Below, piece after piece: positions 1 to 8,468 of a stretch of 64,000 nucleotides of DNA (position 1 is its first letter; each line of letters opens with the position of its first letter). This DNA comes from Comamonas sp. GTDB taxonomy: Bacteria; Pseudomonadota; Gammaproteobacteria; Burkholderiales; Burkholderiaceae_C. The DNA is taken from positions 186,001 to 250,000 of the forward strand of contig JAJPEQ010000004.1 of NCBI GenBank assembly GCA_021166775.1. Direction: 5' to 3'. The position numbers were made by a program, and so were the translations under genes. The notes under the pieces are model-generated. The model saw only the letters and a list, made by a program, of their open reading frames with translations, was not told the origin of the DNA and searched no databases.

Positions 1-2
1 GC

Positions 3-1583
3 AGCCGCGTGAAGATCCTGCTGGCCAGCTACTTCGGCGCCTTGCTGGACAACAAGTACCTCGCGGCCCACCTGCCGGTGGCGGGGCTGCATGTGGATGC
101 GTTGGCGAGCCGCGAGGATGCGCGCCAGCTCATCGGCCTGCTGCCGCCGCACAAGGTGCTGTCGCTGGGCGTGATCGACGGGCGCAACGTCTGGAAGACC
201 GATTTGGCCGCGCTGCTCGATTGGCTGGAGCCAGTCGCGGCGCAGCTCGGCGACCGCCTGTGGCTTGCGCCCACGTGCTCGTTGCTGCACGTGCCGGTCG
301 ATCTGGACAGCGAAGACCGGCTCGACCCAGAAATCAAGTCCTGGCTGGCGTTCGCGCTGCAGAAACTCGGCGAACTGCGCGTGCTGGGACGGGCCCTGGA
401 CGAAGGGCGCGCCGCGGTGGCGGCGGAACTCGCCAGCAATGCCAGGGCCCTGGCCAGCCGCCGCCAGTCCTCGCGTGTGCATGATGCGCAGGTGCAGCAG
501 GCGCTGGCGCAGGTTACGCCCGCGATGCAGCAGCGCCACAGTCCCTACGCCGTGCGCGCGCCGCTGCAGGCGGGCAAGCTCGGCCTGCCGGCGTTTCCGA
601 CGACGACCATAGGCTCGTTCCCGCAGACCGCCGAGATTCGCCACGCGCGCAAGGAACACAAGGCCGCTCGCCTGAGCGATGCCGAGTACGAAAAGGCCAT
701 GCGTGCCGAGATCGCGCACAGCGTGCGCGAGCAGGAGGCGCTGGGCCTGGATGTGCTGGTGCACGGCGAGGCCGAGCGCAACGACATGGTCGAGTACTTC
801 GGCGAACAGCTCGCGGGCTATGCCTTCAGCGGCCACGGCTGGGTGCAGTCCTACGGTTCGCGATGCGTCAAGCCCCCCATCCTCTACGGTGACGTCAAGC
901 GCAGGCACGCCATCACCGTGGACTGGATCCGCTACGCGCAGTCGCTCACCCGGCGGCCGGTCAAGGGCATGCTCACCGGGCCGGTGACCATGCTCAACTG
1001 GTCCTTTGCGCGCGACGATCAGCCGCGCAGCACCACCTGCCGTCAGCTTGCGCTTGCGCTGCGCGGCGAGGTGCTGGATCTGGAGGCGGCGGGTATTTGC
1101 ATCATCCAGATCGACGAGGCGGCGTTTCGTGAAGGCCTGCCGCTGCGCCATGCGCAGTGGCAGGAATATCTCGGCTGGGCCATCGCCGCGTTTCGCCTCA
1201 TGGCCAATGGCGTGCGCGACGAGACGCAGATCCACAGCCACATGTGCTATTCGGAATTCAACGACATCATCGCCTCGATCGCGGCGATGGACGCGGACGT
1301 GATCACCATCGAGAATTCGCGCTCGGGCATGGAATTGCTCGGTGCCTTCGAGCACTTTGCCTACCCCAACGGCATCGGCCCGGGCGTGTACGACATCCAT
1401 TCGCCCAACGTGCCGACGCAGGCGAGCATCGCGGCGCGCATGCGCGAGGCGGCGCGGCGCATCCCGGCGAACCAGCTCTGGGTCAACCCGGACTGCGGCC
1501 TGAAAACCCGGCAGTGGAGCGAGGTGGTGCCATCGCTCGCGCACATGGTGGCCGCGGCCAGGGAGCTGCGCGAGGCGGCCTGA
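3..1583 (+). CDS. metE: Cobalamin-independent methionine synthase, 3' part (5' end outside window)
   Basis: Transfers a methyl group from 5-methyltetrahydropteroyltri-L-glutamate to homocysteine, the last step of methionine synthesis, in the cytoplasm. The reading frame is open from base 3 and the usual protein is about 760 residues, so roughly the first third is missing because the window starts inside the gene. The visible part spans the end of the N-terminal barrel, the linker, and the whole catalytic C-terminal barrel, which begins around [12 protein letters not shown]. Zinc ligands are recognisable: His and Cys in HSHMCYSEF (about 1231-1257), Glu in ITIENSRSG (about 1300) and Cys in NPDCGLKTR (about 1490). 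It runs convergent to the AhpD-like gene. Truncation is by the window edge, not by mutation. Confidence 0.96.
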   Translation, partial: SRVKILLASYFGALLDNKYLAAHLPVAGLHVDALASREDARQLIGLLPPHKVLSLGVIDGRNVWKTDLAALLDWLEPVAAQLGDRLWLAPTCSLLHVPVDLDSEDRLDPEIKSWLAFALQKLGELRVLGRALDEGRAAVAAELASNARALASRRQSSRVHDAQVQQALAQVTPAMQQRHSPYAVRAPLQAGKLGLPAFPTTTIGSFPQTAEIRHARKEHKAARLSDAEYEKAMRAEIAHSVREQEALGLDVLVHGEAERNDMVEYFGEQLAGYAFSGHGWVQSYGSRCVKPPILYGDVKRRHAITVDWIRYAQSLTRRPVKGMLTGPVTMLNWSFARDDQPRSTTCRQLALALRGEVLDLEAAGICIIQIDEAAFREGLPLRHAQWQEYLGWAIAAFRLMANGVRDETQIHSHMCYSEFNDIIASIAAMDADVITIENSRSGMELLGAFEHFAYPNGIGPGVYDIHSPNVPTQASIAARMREAARRIPANQLWVNPDCGLKTRQWSEVVPSLAHMVAAARELREAA

Positions 1584-1634
1584 AGAGCCCGGTGGCCCCG
1601 GCTGGGCAGACGGCGCGACGGATGACGTCGCCCG

Positions 1635-1991
1635 TCAGGCCTTCTTCGCCTCGGCCGCCTGCGCGTGCTGCGCCATCTGGTCAATGGCCAGCGACGAGTG
1701 CGCGTAGGCGCCGCCCGCGCGCATCTCGGCGGCGACCCAGATCGCCTCCATGACCTGGCCCTCGGTGGCGCCCGCCTTGAGCGCGGCGTCGGTGTGGCCG
1801 CGGATGCAGTAGGGGCACTGCGTCACGTGCGCCACGGCCACGGCGATCAGCTGCTTGGTTTTTACGTCCAGCTCGCCTTCGGCAAAGGCCGCCGCGCTGA
1901 AGGCGCGAAACGCCTCGAGCTGCTTGGGCGCGAGTTCGCGGCGCTTGCGCGCGATGTCGGCGCTGCTGGCGGGGTAGATGGCGTGTTCCAT
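1635..1991 (-). CDS. AhpD-like / carboxymuconolactone decarboxylase family protein
   Basis: A 118-residue protein of the CMD/AhpD fold. The redox-type motif CPYCIRGHT, with its CxxC pair and the His three residues after the second Cys, is the signature of AhpD-like alkylhydroperoxidases, so a peroxidase or disulfide-reductase role is more likely than a ring decarboxylase. AGGAG lies just upstream of the ATG at 1991. It follows the DUF488 gene with only about 10 bases between, so the two probably form one transcript. The physiological substrate cannot be told from sequence. Confidence 0.88.
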   Translation of the reverse strand: MEHAIYPASSADIARKRRELAPKQLEAFRAFSAAAFAEGELDVKTKQLIAVAVAHVTQCPYCIRGHTDAALKAGATEGQVMEAIWVAAEMRAGGAYAHSSLAIDQMAQHAQAAEAKKA

Positions 1992-2001
1992 GAAACTTCT
2001 C

Positions 2002-2388
2002 CTATTGCACGTTCAGGCCCGCGGGACTCAGCAGGTAGTCGCGCAACGCGACCGCGTTGTTCACGGTTTCGTCGCGGGCGCTGTAGACCAGCGTGATCAC
2101 GCCCTTGTTCGCGCGTTCGCGCAGCGCGTTGAATTGATCGGCGTGCTCGGCCAGCTCGGCGGCGTAGCGGCGGCGAAACTCGGGCCACAACTCGTGCTGG
2201 TGGTTGAACCAGTGACGCAATTCGGTGCTCGGCGAGAGCGCCTTGTTCCATTCGGTGAGCTGCAGCGCCTCTTTTTTCAGACCGCGTGGCCACAGCCGGT
2301 CGACCAAGATGCGCTCGCCATCCTCGGGCGAGGGCGCCTCGTAGGCGCGCTTGATGCGCACATGGCTGGCTGGAATCTTGCTGCTCAT
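2002..2388 (-). CDS. DUF488 (YeaO-like) family protein
   Basis: A 128-residue cytoplasmic protein of the DUF488 family. Diagnostic features are VDRLWPRG near residue 35, the tryptophan/histidine-rich middle (HWFNHQHELWPEF) and the late VITLVYSARDE strand. I chose the ATG at 2388 (MSSKIPAS) because GGAGG precedes it and family members start there; an upstream in-frame ATG at 2406 is less likely. It is first in a probable two-gene unit with the AhpD-like gene. The molecular function of the family is not established. Confidence 0.85.
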   Translation of the reverse strand: MSSKIPASHVRIKRAYEAPSPEDGERILVDRLWPRGLKKEALQLTEWNKALSPSTELRHWFNHQHELWPEFRRRYAAELAEHADQFNALRERANKGVITLVYSARDETVNNAVALRDYLLSPAGLNVQ

Positions 2389-2507
2389 ACTGCCGTGCCT
2401 CCACACATGCCCATGACGGCCTCAGGATACGCCGCCGCGGCAATGCCTGCCGCCTTCGCCACTATTTCGTGGGCCCCGAGGCGTGAGCGCCGTGGCCTGC
2501 GTGCCGC

Positions 2508-3308
2508 TCAATGCACCGGTCGCCCCAGCCGCTTGCTCGCCCGCGATATCGCGTAATTCACCAGGCAGTAAAGCAGCGCCACAACGAGGTACACCGGCAC
2601 CAGCGCGTGGTAGTTGGCAATCAGCACCTTGGCGTTCTGCATCAGTTCACCGTAGGTGACGACGTAGCCGAAGGTGGTGTCCTTGACGACGATGACGAGT
2701 TGCGCGACCAGCGCCGGGATGATGTAGCGCAGGGCCTGGGGAAAGACGATGAGGAAGAACACCTGGGCTTCGGTCATCCCCAGGCTGCGCGCCGCGTCGG
2801 TCTGGCCGCGGGGCACGGCGAGCACGCCCGCGCGGTAGACCTCGGCCACCACGGCGGCGGCGCTCAAGGCGACGGGCAGCGTCAGCATCCAGTAGGTGCT
2901 TAGCTTGATGCCGACCTGCGGCAGCACCAGGAAGCATACGTAGATGAGCAGCAGCGTCGGCGTGCCGCGCAGGAACTCGATGAGCGCAATGCTCGGCCAG
3001 CGCACGAGCCGCAGCCGCGCCAGGCGCCCCAGCACCAGCGCCAGCCCGAGGGTCAGCGCGATCGCTGCCGCCATCGCCGCCGATGCCACCGTGCCGAGCA
3101 GGCCTTGGGCCAGGAAGGCCCAGGTGGTCGGCCAGGCGAAGAAGTTCCAGAACCGGGCGTCGAGCTGCCCCGCGAAGTGAAAGCGGGCCACGATGCCCGC
3201 GGCCAGCAGCACCAGAGCCGCGGCCGCGAGCGCGCTGAACGCCCGCGTGACGGCCCGGGCGCGCGGGCTTGGTGCGCCGAACAGGACGTCTTCCAGGGGG
3301 CGGCTCAT
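2508..3308 (-). CDS. Polar amino acid ABC transporter permease (GltK/HisM type)
   Basis: Inner-membrane permease of 266 residues. It has an N-terminal hydrophobic segment (residues 20-45) followed by the core membrane segments of the His/Glu/Gln/Arg/opine permease family. EFLRGTPTLLLIY and the EAA-type coupling loop (ARSLGMTEAQVFFLIVFPQALR), which docks with the ATPase, are clear. Its ATG overlaps the stop of the upstream permease in ATGA, so the two are translationally coupled. Substrate is probably glutamate/aspartate or another polar amino acid by family resemblance. No ATP-binding subunit is encoded next to it. Confidence 0.9.
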   Translation of the reverse strand: MSRPLEDVLFGAPSPRARAVTRAFSALAAAALVLLAAGIVARFHFAGQLDARFWNFFAWPTTWAFLAQGLLGTVASAAMAAAIALTLGLALVLGRLARLRLVRWPSIALIEFLRGTPTLLLIYVCFLVLPQVGIKLSTYWMLTLPVALSAAAVVAEVYRAGVLAVPRGQTDAARSLGMTEAQVFFLIVFPQALRYIIPALVAQLVIVVKDTTFGYVVTYGELMQNAKVLIANYHALVPVYLVVALLYCLVNYAISRASKRLGRPVH

Positions 3309-3967
3309 CGCAGGATCCGCGCCTTGTGTTCCAGGGCGGCGCCGGCCCAGGCGATGAGCAGGCCGGTGGCCACGTACATCGCGGCCGCGAGCGCGAACGC
3401 GGCCATGCCGGCGGCCGAGTCGGTGGCGATCTTGGAGACGAGCGCGGTCAGTTCCCGGCCCGCCATCGGCACCTGCGACGCCAGCGACGTGGACAGCATC
3501 AGCGCAATCAGCAGCGAGGTCATGGGCTGCACCACCGCGCGCAGCGCCTGCGGCAGCACCAGCACCGTGATGATCTGCAGCGGCCGCAGCCCCAGACTGA
3601 GCGCGGCCTCGATCTGGCCGCTTGGGATGGTGTTGATGCCCGTGCGCAGGTAGTCGGCCGTGAACGCGGAGCAGACCAGCGCCAGGGTCAGCACCACGCT
3701 GGGCTCATAGTCGATCAGCAGCTGCAGGTCGGGTAGCGCGAAGACGATGAAGATCAAGAGCGCGACAGCGGGAATGTTGCGGAAGATCTCGACATAGACG
3801 CCCAGGGCCAGTCGCAGCGGCGGCAGCGGCAGCAGCCCCAGCACCGTCACGATCACGCCCAGCAGGAAACCGGGCACGAATGACAGGATCGTGAGTTTCC
3901 ATGTCAGAAAAAGGGCCTGCCCGAAGGCAGGCCCATAGTCGACCAGAAGCCTGGAAACCTCGCTCAT
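3305..3967 (-). CDS. Polar amino acid ABC transporter permease (GltJ type)
   Basis: Second inner-membrane permease of the same importer, 220 residues with about five hydrophobic segments. EIFRNIPAVALLIF and the coupling loop AALSLGLRPLQIITVLVLPQALR match the family. It starts 3 bases after the stop of the binding-protein gene and ends overlapping the start of the second permease, so binding protein, permease and permease form one operon. Two different permeases imply a heterodimeric membrane channel, as in GltJK. Confidence 0.9.
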   Translation of the reverse strand: MSEVSRLLVDYGPAFGQALFLTWKLTILSFVPGFLLGVIVTVLGLLPLPPLRLALGVYVEIFRNIPAVALLIFIVFALPDLQLLIDYEPSVVLTLALVCSAFTADYLRTGINTIPSGQIEAALSLGLRPLQIITVLVLPQALRAVVQPMTSLLIALMLSTSLASQVPMAGRELTALVSKIATDSAAGMAAFALAAAMYVATGLLIAWAGAALEHKARILR

Positions 3968-3970
3968 CGG

Positions 3971-4873
3971 TCAGGGAAGAGCGGGCGGTGTCGGCACGGC
4001 CGTGCTGCCGGTGCGCTGTCCGATGGAGATCGTCCAGAGCTTGGCCCAGGTGCCGTCGGCTTCCACCTTCTTCAGGAAGGCGTTGACGAAAGCCACGCCG
4101 TCCGAGCCCTTGGGCAGCCCGACGCCGTAGGGATCCTCCGTACCAAAGGGCGCGCCCGCCAGCCGGGTGTCGCCGGTGCCCAGGCTCAGGGCGTTGAGCA
4201 GCAGGGTGTAGTCGGTCACGTAGGCGTCCACGCGTCCCTGGCGCAGCGCGTCCAGCGCTTCCTGGTGCGTCTGGAACTCCTGCACGGTGGCCTTGGGCGC
4301 GTACTGCGCCAGGATCGCCGGCCCCGTCGAGCCCGCCTGCGTGGCGACCTTCTTGCCGGCCAGATCGTTGTATGACTGAATCGCCGCGTTGTTCGCCTTG
4401 ACCAACACCCCAGCCTGCGAGGTGTAGTAGGGGCCGGCAAACGAGATTTTCTCGGCGCGGGCCGGGGTGATGGAGTAGGTGGCGAGCACCATGTCCACCT
4501 GGTCGTTGATGAGCACCTGTTCGCGCGTGGACGAGGTCACCTGTGTGAACTTGACCTTGGCCCCGTCGCCCAGGATGTAGCGCGCGACGAGCTGGGCCAG
4601 ACCGGCGTCGAAGCCGCGCATCCTGCCGTCTTTCTCGTTGAGCAGCGAGAAGAGGTTGGAGGTTTGCGTGGCGCCCAGGCGCAGCACGCCGGCCTGCTTG
4701 ATCTTGCTGGCCCAGGTGCTCGACGCGATGGCCTGCGCGTCTGCGACGGGGCCCTGCGCGACCAGTGCGTCGAACGCCGCCGCGTCGATGGGCGTGCCCT
4801 GCGCGAAAACCGACCCACCGGCCACGAGCGCCAGTGCCACCATGGTGGATTTCAGAGTGGATGTGATCGACAT
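3971..4873 (-). CDS. Amino acid ABC transporter substrate-binding protein
   Basis: Periplasmic solute-binding protein (SBP_bac_3 family), 300 residues. It begins with a Sec signal peptide ending at GGSVFAQ|GTP. Family hallmarks are the LRLGATQTSNLFS first strand, GFDAGLAQLVAR, the STREQVLINDQVDMVLATYSIT hinge region and AGKKVATQAGSTG. The ATG at 4873 was preferred over an ORF extension to 5023 because GAGGA lies in front of it and the signal peptide starts there. Conserved residues suggest an amino-acid ligand, but the exact one is unknown. It is the first gene of the importer operon. Confidence 0.92.
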   Translation of the reverse strand: MSITSTLKSTMVALALVAGGSVFAQGTPIDAAAFDALVAQGPVADAQAIASSTWASKIKQAGVLRLGATQTSNLFSLLNEKDGRMRGFDAGLAQLVARYILGDGAKVKFTQVTSSTREQVLINDQVDMVLATYSITPARAEKISFAGPYYTSQAGVLVKANNAAIQSYNDLAGKKVATQAGSTGPAILAQYAPKATVQEFQTHQEALDALRQGRVDAYVTDYTLLLNALSLGTGDTRLAGAPFGTEDPYGVGLPKGSDGVAFVNAFLKKVEADGTWAKLWTISIGQRTGSTAVPTPPALP

Positions 4874-5158
4874 GCGGTCCTCTTGGATGGTGTGTGACGC
4901 AACAATATATAGCAGCCAGGGAAGATGCGAGCGGCTCGCCCGGTCGGCCCATCGTCTGCATGCGATGCAGCCGTCCTGCCGTGTCGGTTTGGCATGGGAG
5001 GCATCCGGTTTTGGGCTTTTCAAGCTATTGAAAAAATAGTACCAGGCGGTTGTTTTACGGGCAATTCCGGCATTTTGTTTGTTAATTTTTCTGGATGTCG
5101 ATGTCTGCCTTTCCCGGATGCGCCATGCGTGCCGACGCGCCGCCCCGGCGCGCCCGGC
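4874..5158 (-). promoter_or_regulatory. Intergenic promoter region of the amino-acid importer
   Basis: No gene is seen in these 285 bases. The stretch is much more A+T-rich than its surroundings. A TATATATT element at 4904-4911 (read on the minus strand) is a plausible -10 region for the binding-protein gene. CTATT-gaaaa-AATAG (5025-5039) forms a short hairpin like those in Comamonadaceae intergenic repeats. No operator was recognised. Confidence 0.35.
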
Positions 5159-5584
5159 TCAGATCTTGAAGAGATTCGTCGCTTCGATCGTCAGCACCGG
5201 CGTGCCGTCCTGGTTTTTCATCTCCCAGTTCCAGCGCAGCACGCCCAGGCCCGATTTGGACGTGCGCTTGTCCACGATGGTGATGGCCAGGCGCAGCGTG
5301 TCGCCGGGGCGCACCGGATGCAGCCAGCGGATCTGGTCCAGTCCGGGCGAGACGTAGGACTCTGAGCCCACGAGGAAGGCGTCGACCGCCAGGCGCATCG
5401 CCATGCAGCAGGTATGCCAGCCGCTGGCGATCAGGCCTTTCCACGGGCCGGTGGCCGCTGCGTCGGGCCGGGTGTGGAACCACTGCGGATCCCATTGCGT
5501 GGCGAAGGCGAGGATTTCCTCTTGGCTCACGGTATACGGCCCGGCGTGCAGCACCTGGCCCACTTCGAATTCGGCGTATTTCAT
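5159..5584 (-). CDS. MaoC-like (R)-specific enoyl-CoA hydratase family protein
   Basis: Single hot-dog-fold protein of 141 residues. The hydratase-2 signature is visible as EEILAFATQWDPQWFHTRPDAA followed by GLIASGWHTCCMAM, with the catalytic Asp and His in the WDPxxFH part. The likely reaction is hydration of enoyl-CoA thioesters, but many homologues are of unknown substrate. The ATG at 5584 (MKYAEFEVG) was preferred over an upstream extension to 5707 because it fits the family N-terminus. It is divergent from alkB with about 70 bases between. Confidence 0.87.
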   Translation of the reverse strand: MKYAEFEVGQVLHAGPYTVSQEEILAFATQWDPQWFHTRPDAAATGPWKGLIASGWHTCCMAMRLAVDAFLVGSESYVSPGLDQIRWLHPVRPGDTLRLAITIVDKRTSKSGLGVLRWNWEMKNQDGTPVLTIEATNLFKI

Positions 5585-5657
5585 TCGGCATTTCCCTGGA
5601 ACATGGCGGCGATGCTGCCACACTCGGGGTGTACGTGCCGACAGCTTCCCCGATCGC

Positions 5658-6311
5658 ATGACGTTCGATCTCTTCGCCGACGATGCTCCGCTGGCGGGCA
5701 GCCGCACCCCGCTGGGTGATCAAGCCGTGGTGCTGCGCGGTTTTGCCCTGCCGCGCGTGGGCGAGCTCTGGCCGCTGCTGCAGGCGGTGGTGGCGCAGGC
5801 GCCGTTTCGCCACATGCTCACGCCCGGGGGGCTTGCGATGTCGGTGCCGCTCACCAATTGCGGGCCGCTGGGCTGGACGAGCAGCCGCGCGGGTTATCGC
5901 TATCGGTCCGACGACCCGCAGACCGGCGCGCCGTGGCCACCCATGCCCGATGCCTTCCTGCAGTTGGCACGCGACGCCGCGGCGGCCGCGGGTTTTGCCG
6001 CCTTCGTGCCCGATGCCTGCCTGGTCAATCGTTACACCCCAGGCTCGCGGCTCACGCTGCATCAGGACAGGAACGAGCGCGATTTCAGCCAGCCCGTCGT
6101 CTCGGTGTCGCTGGGCGTGCCGGCCATGTTCCTCTGGGGCGGTCTGCGGCGGGGCGATCCCACGCAGCGCGTGCCGCTGTTTCATGGCGACGTGGCCGTC
6201 TGGGGCGGTGTGGATCGCCTGCGCTACCACGGCATCGCGACCCTGCGCGCGGCCAGCCACCCGCTCACGGGCAGCGAGCGCATCAATTTCACCTTGCGCA
6301 AGGCGGCGTGA
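5658..6311 (+). CDS. alkB: Alpha-ketoglutarate-dependent DNA repair dioxygenase AlkB
   Basis: Oxidatively removes methyl groups from 1-methyladenine and 3-methylcytosine in DNA. It has 217 residues, almost exactly the length of the E. coli protein, and aligns end to end by eye: MTFDLFAD start, FRHMLTPGGLAMSVPLTNCG, the LTLHQDRNERDF segment with the iron ligands His and Asp, FHGDVAVWGG with the second His, and a C-terminal INFTLRKA carrying the 2-oxoglutarate-binding Arg. A single-gene unit; no Ada box was recognised upstream. An Ada-like gene lies about 4 kb downstream but not in the same transcript. Confidence 0.95.
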   Translation: MTFDLFADDAPLAGSRTPLGDQAVVLRGFALPRVGELWPLLQAVVAQAPFRHMLTPGGLAMSVPLTNCGPLGWTSSRAGYRYRSDDPQTGAPWPPMPDAFLQLARDAAAAAGFAAFVPDACLVNRYTPGSRLTLHQDRNERDFSQPVVSVSLGVPAMFLWGGLRRGDPTQRVPLFHGDVAVWGGVDRLRYHGIATLRAASHPLTGSERINFTLRKAA

Positions 6312-6412
6312 GGCTGTTGCGTCGAACCCACCGCGGTGACCGGGCAGTCGTGCTGCGGTGCGAAAATTCCGCCCCGTCTGTTGCTGGTGGGACCCTTCAA
6401 GGCCGATCTTCC

Positions 6413-7240
6413 ATGTCTTTCGCGTTCGCTTCCCTCGCCCGGTGGGCCGGCCAGGGCCTCGCATGCGCACTGCTGGCGCTGGCCGGCGGCGCATGGGCGG
6501 CAACGCCCGTGCAGCTGGAGGACCTGACGTGGACCGAGGTGCGCGGCGCGCTGGCGGCGGGCGAGACCACGGTGCTGATCCCGATCGGCGGCACCGAACA
6601 AAGCGGCCCCTACCTCACGCTGGGCAAGCACAACGCGCGGGTGCGCGCGCTGGCCGAGCGCATCGCACGGGCGCTGGGTGATGCGCTGGTGGCGCCCGTC
6701 GTGGCCTACGTGCCCGAGGGCGGCATTCATCCGCTCACTGGGCACATGCGCTTTCCCGGCACGATCAGCGTGCCCGCGCAGGTGTTCGAGAAAACCCTGG
6801 AAGCCGCGGCCGAGAGCCTGCGCGCGCATGGTTTTCGCACCGTCGTGCTGCTGGGGGACCACGGTGGTTATCAGGACAGCCTGCACCGCGTGGCCCGCCG
6901 CCTGAACCAGGCCTGGGCCGGCTCGGGCGCGCGCCTGCTGGCGCCGCGCGCCTACTACGAGGCCAGTTCCACGGGTTTCGATGCGCTGCTGCGCGAGCGT
7001 GGGCATGCGGCCAGCGAGATCGGCACGCATGCGGCGCTGGCCGATACGTCCCTGCAACTGGCGCTCGCGCCCCGCGATGTGCGCCGCGAGGCGCTGGCTC
7101 ATGCGGGTGCGCCCGGCCCGGGCGATGGCGTCTACGGCGGCGACCCGCGCCGCGCAAGCGCCGAGCTGGGGCAGCTCGGGGCCGATGCGATCGTCGCGCG
7201 CACCGCGCAGGCCATTCGGCAGGAGCGTGGCGGACATTGA
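6413..7240 (+). CDS. Exported creatininase (creatinine amidohydrolase) family protein
   Basis: 275 residues with an N-terminal signal peptide (about 28 residues, ending ALAGGAWA|ATP), so it acts outside the cytoplasm, which is unusual for this mostly cytoplasmic family. Family motifs are PIGGTEQSGPYLTLGKHN with metal-binding Glu and His, FPGTISVPAQVFEKTL, VVLLGDHGGYQ and GDPRRAS. A zinc-dependent amidohydrolase function follows from the family; the substrate is not known and creatinine should not be assumed. It is followed after 42 bases by the beta-propeller gene, with which it may be co-transcribed. Confidence 0.87.
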   Translation: MSFAFASLARWAGQGLACALLALAGGAWAATPVQLEDLTWTEVRGALAAGETTVLIPIGGTEQSGPYLTLGKHNARVRALAERIARALGDALVAPVVAYVPEGGIHPLTGHMRFPGTISVPAQVFEKTLEAAAESLRAHGFRTVVLLGDHGGYQDSLHRVARRLNQAWAGSGARLLAPRAYYEASSTGFDALLRERGHAASEIGTHAALADTSLQLALAPRDVRREALAHAGAPGPGDGVYGGDPRRASAELGQLGADAIVARTAQAIRQERGGH

Positions 7241-7282
7241 ACACGCAAGCTCTTTTTTCTTTTTTCCACTGAACCTTGCATC

Positions 7283-8452
7283 ATGAGCACATCGTTTGCC
7301 CTTTCATCTCGCGCCACGCGGCTTGCCGGGGGCGTCCTGCTGCTGGCCCTGGGCTGCACGGCCGGCGCGCAAACGCCGTCACCGGCCCCGGAGGGCACGC
7401 CCGCGACCCGCGTGGTCAACATCTACGCCGAGACGGGCGCGGGCCAACTGAACCCCGCCACGCAAGGGGCGCTGGAGCGGGCGTATGTGCCCAATCTGCG
7501 CTCCAACGACGTCTACGTGATCGACCCGGCCACGTTCAAGGTGGTGGACAAATTCCCCGTGGGCCGCAGCCCGCAGCACATCGTGCCGTCGTGGGATCTG
7601 CAGACGCTGTGGGTGACGAACAATGCCGAGGGCCGCACCGACGGCAGCCTCACGCCCATCGACCCGAAGACGGGCAAGCCCGCGGGCCCGGCGATCGCGG
7701 TGGACGACCCCTACAACATGTACTTCACGCCCGACGGCAAGGAGGCCATCGTCGTGGCCGAGGCGCTCAAGCGCCTGGATTTTCGTGATGCGCACACGAT
7801 GAAGCTCAACTCCAGCCTGCCGGTGCCCGAGTGCAAGGGCATCAACCACGCGGAGTTCGCCGCCGATGGCAGCTTCGCCATCTTCACCTGCGAATTCAGC
7901 GGCAAGGTGGCCAAGATCGACCTGGTGCAGCGCAAGGTCGTCGGTTATCTGGAGCTGGCCAAAAAGGGCATGCCGCAGGACGTGCGCAGCTCGCCCGACG
8001 GCAAGGCCTTCTTCGTCGCCGACATGATGGCCAATGGCGTGCATGTGATCGACCCCGTGGCGTTCACCAGGATCGGCTTCATCGAGGCGGGCGTAGGCAC
8101 GCACGGCCTGTACCCGAGCCGTGACGGCAAGAGCCTGTACGTCACCAACCGCGGCACGCAGATGATCCACGGCAAGCGCAAGGGCAAGGGCGGCGTCACG
8201 GTGATCGACTTTGCCACGCGCAAGGTCGTCGCCACTTGGCCGATTCCGGGCGGCGGCAGCCCCGACATGGGCAACGTCAGCGCCGATGGCAAGACGCTGT
8301 GGCTCTCGGGGCGCTACGACGACGTGGTCTATGCGATCGACACCGCCAGCGGCGCCGTCAAGTCCATCCCCGTGGGCGCCGAGCCGCACGGCATGACGAT
8401 CTGGCCGCAGCCGGGGCGCTATTCGCTGGGGCACACGGGCAACATGCGCTGA
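7283..8452 (+). CDS. Exported YncE-like beta-propeller protein
   Basis: 389 residues starting with a signal peptide ending GCTAGAQ|TPS. The body consists of repeated YVTN/cytochrome-d1-type blades: VYVIDPATFKVVDKFPVGRSPQHIVPS, LYVTNRGTQM, VTVIDFATRKVVATWPIPGGGSPDMGN and IPVGAEPHGMTIWPQPGRYSLGHTGN. No heme motif is present. Such proteins are periplasmic scaffolds, sometimes found with quinoprotein dehydrogenases, but none is near. The upstream exported creatininase-like gene is the only clue to a partner. Confidence 0.88.
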   Translation: MSTSFALSSRATRLAGGVLLLALGCTAGAQTPSPAPEGTPATRVVNIYAETGAGQLNPATQGALERAYVPNLRSNDVYVIDPATFKVVDKFPVGRSPQHIVPSWDLQTLWVTNNAEGRTDGSLTPIDPKTGKPAGPAIAVDDPYNMYFTPDGKEAIVVAEALKRLDFRDAHTMKLNSSLPVPECKGINHAEFAADGSFAIFTCEFSGKVAKIDLVQRKVVGYLELAKKGMPQDVRSSPDGKAFFVADMMANGVHVIDPVAFTRIGFIEAGVGTHGLYPSRDGKSLYVTNRGTQMIHGKRKGKGGVTVIDFATRKVVATWPIPGGGSPDMGNVSADGKTLWLSGRYDDVVYAIDTASGAVKSIPVGAEPHGMTIWPQPGRYSLGHTGNMR

Positions 8453-8468
8453 GGCGCGCAGGCCCCGT

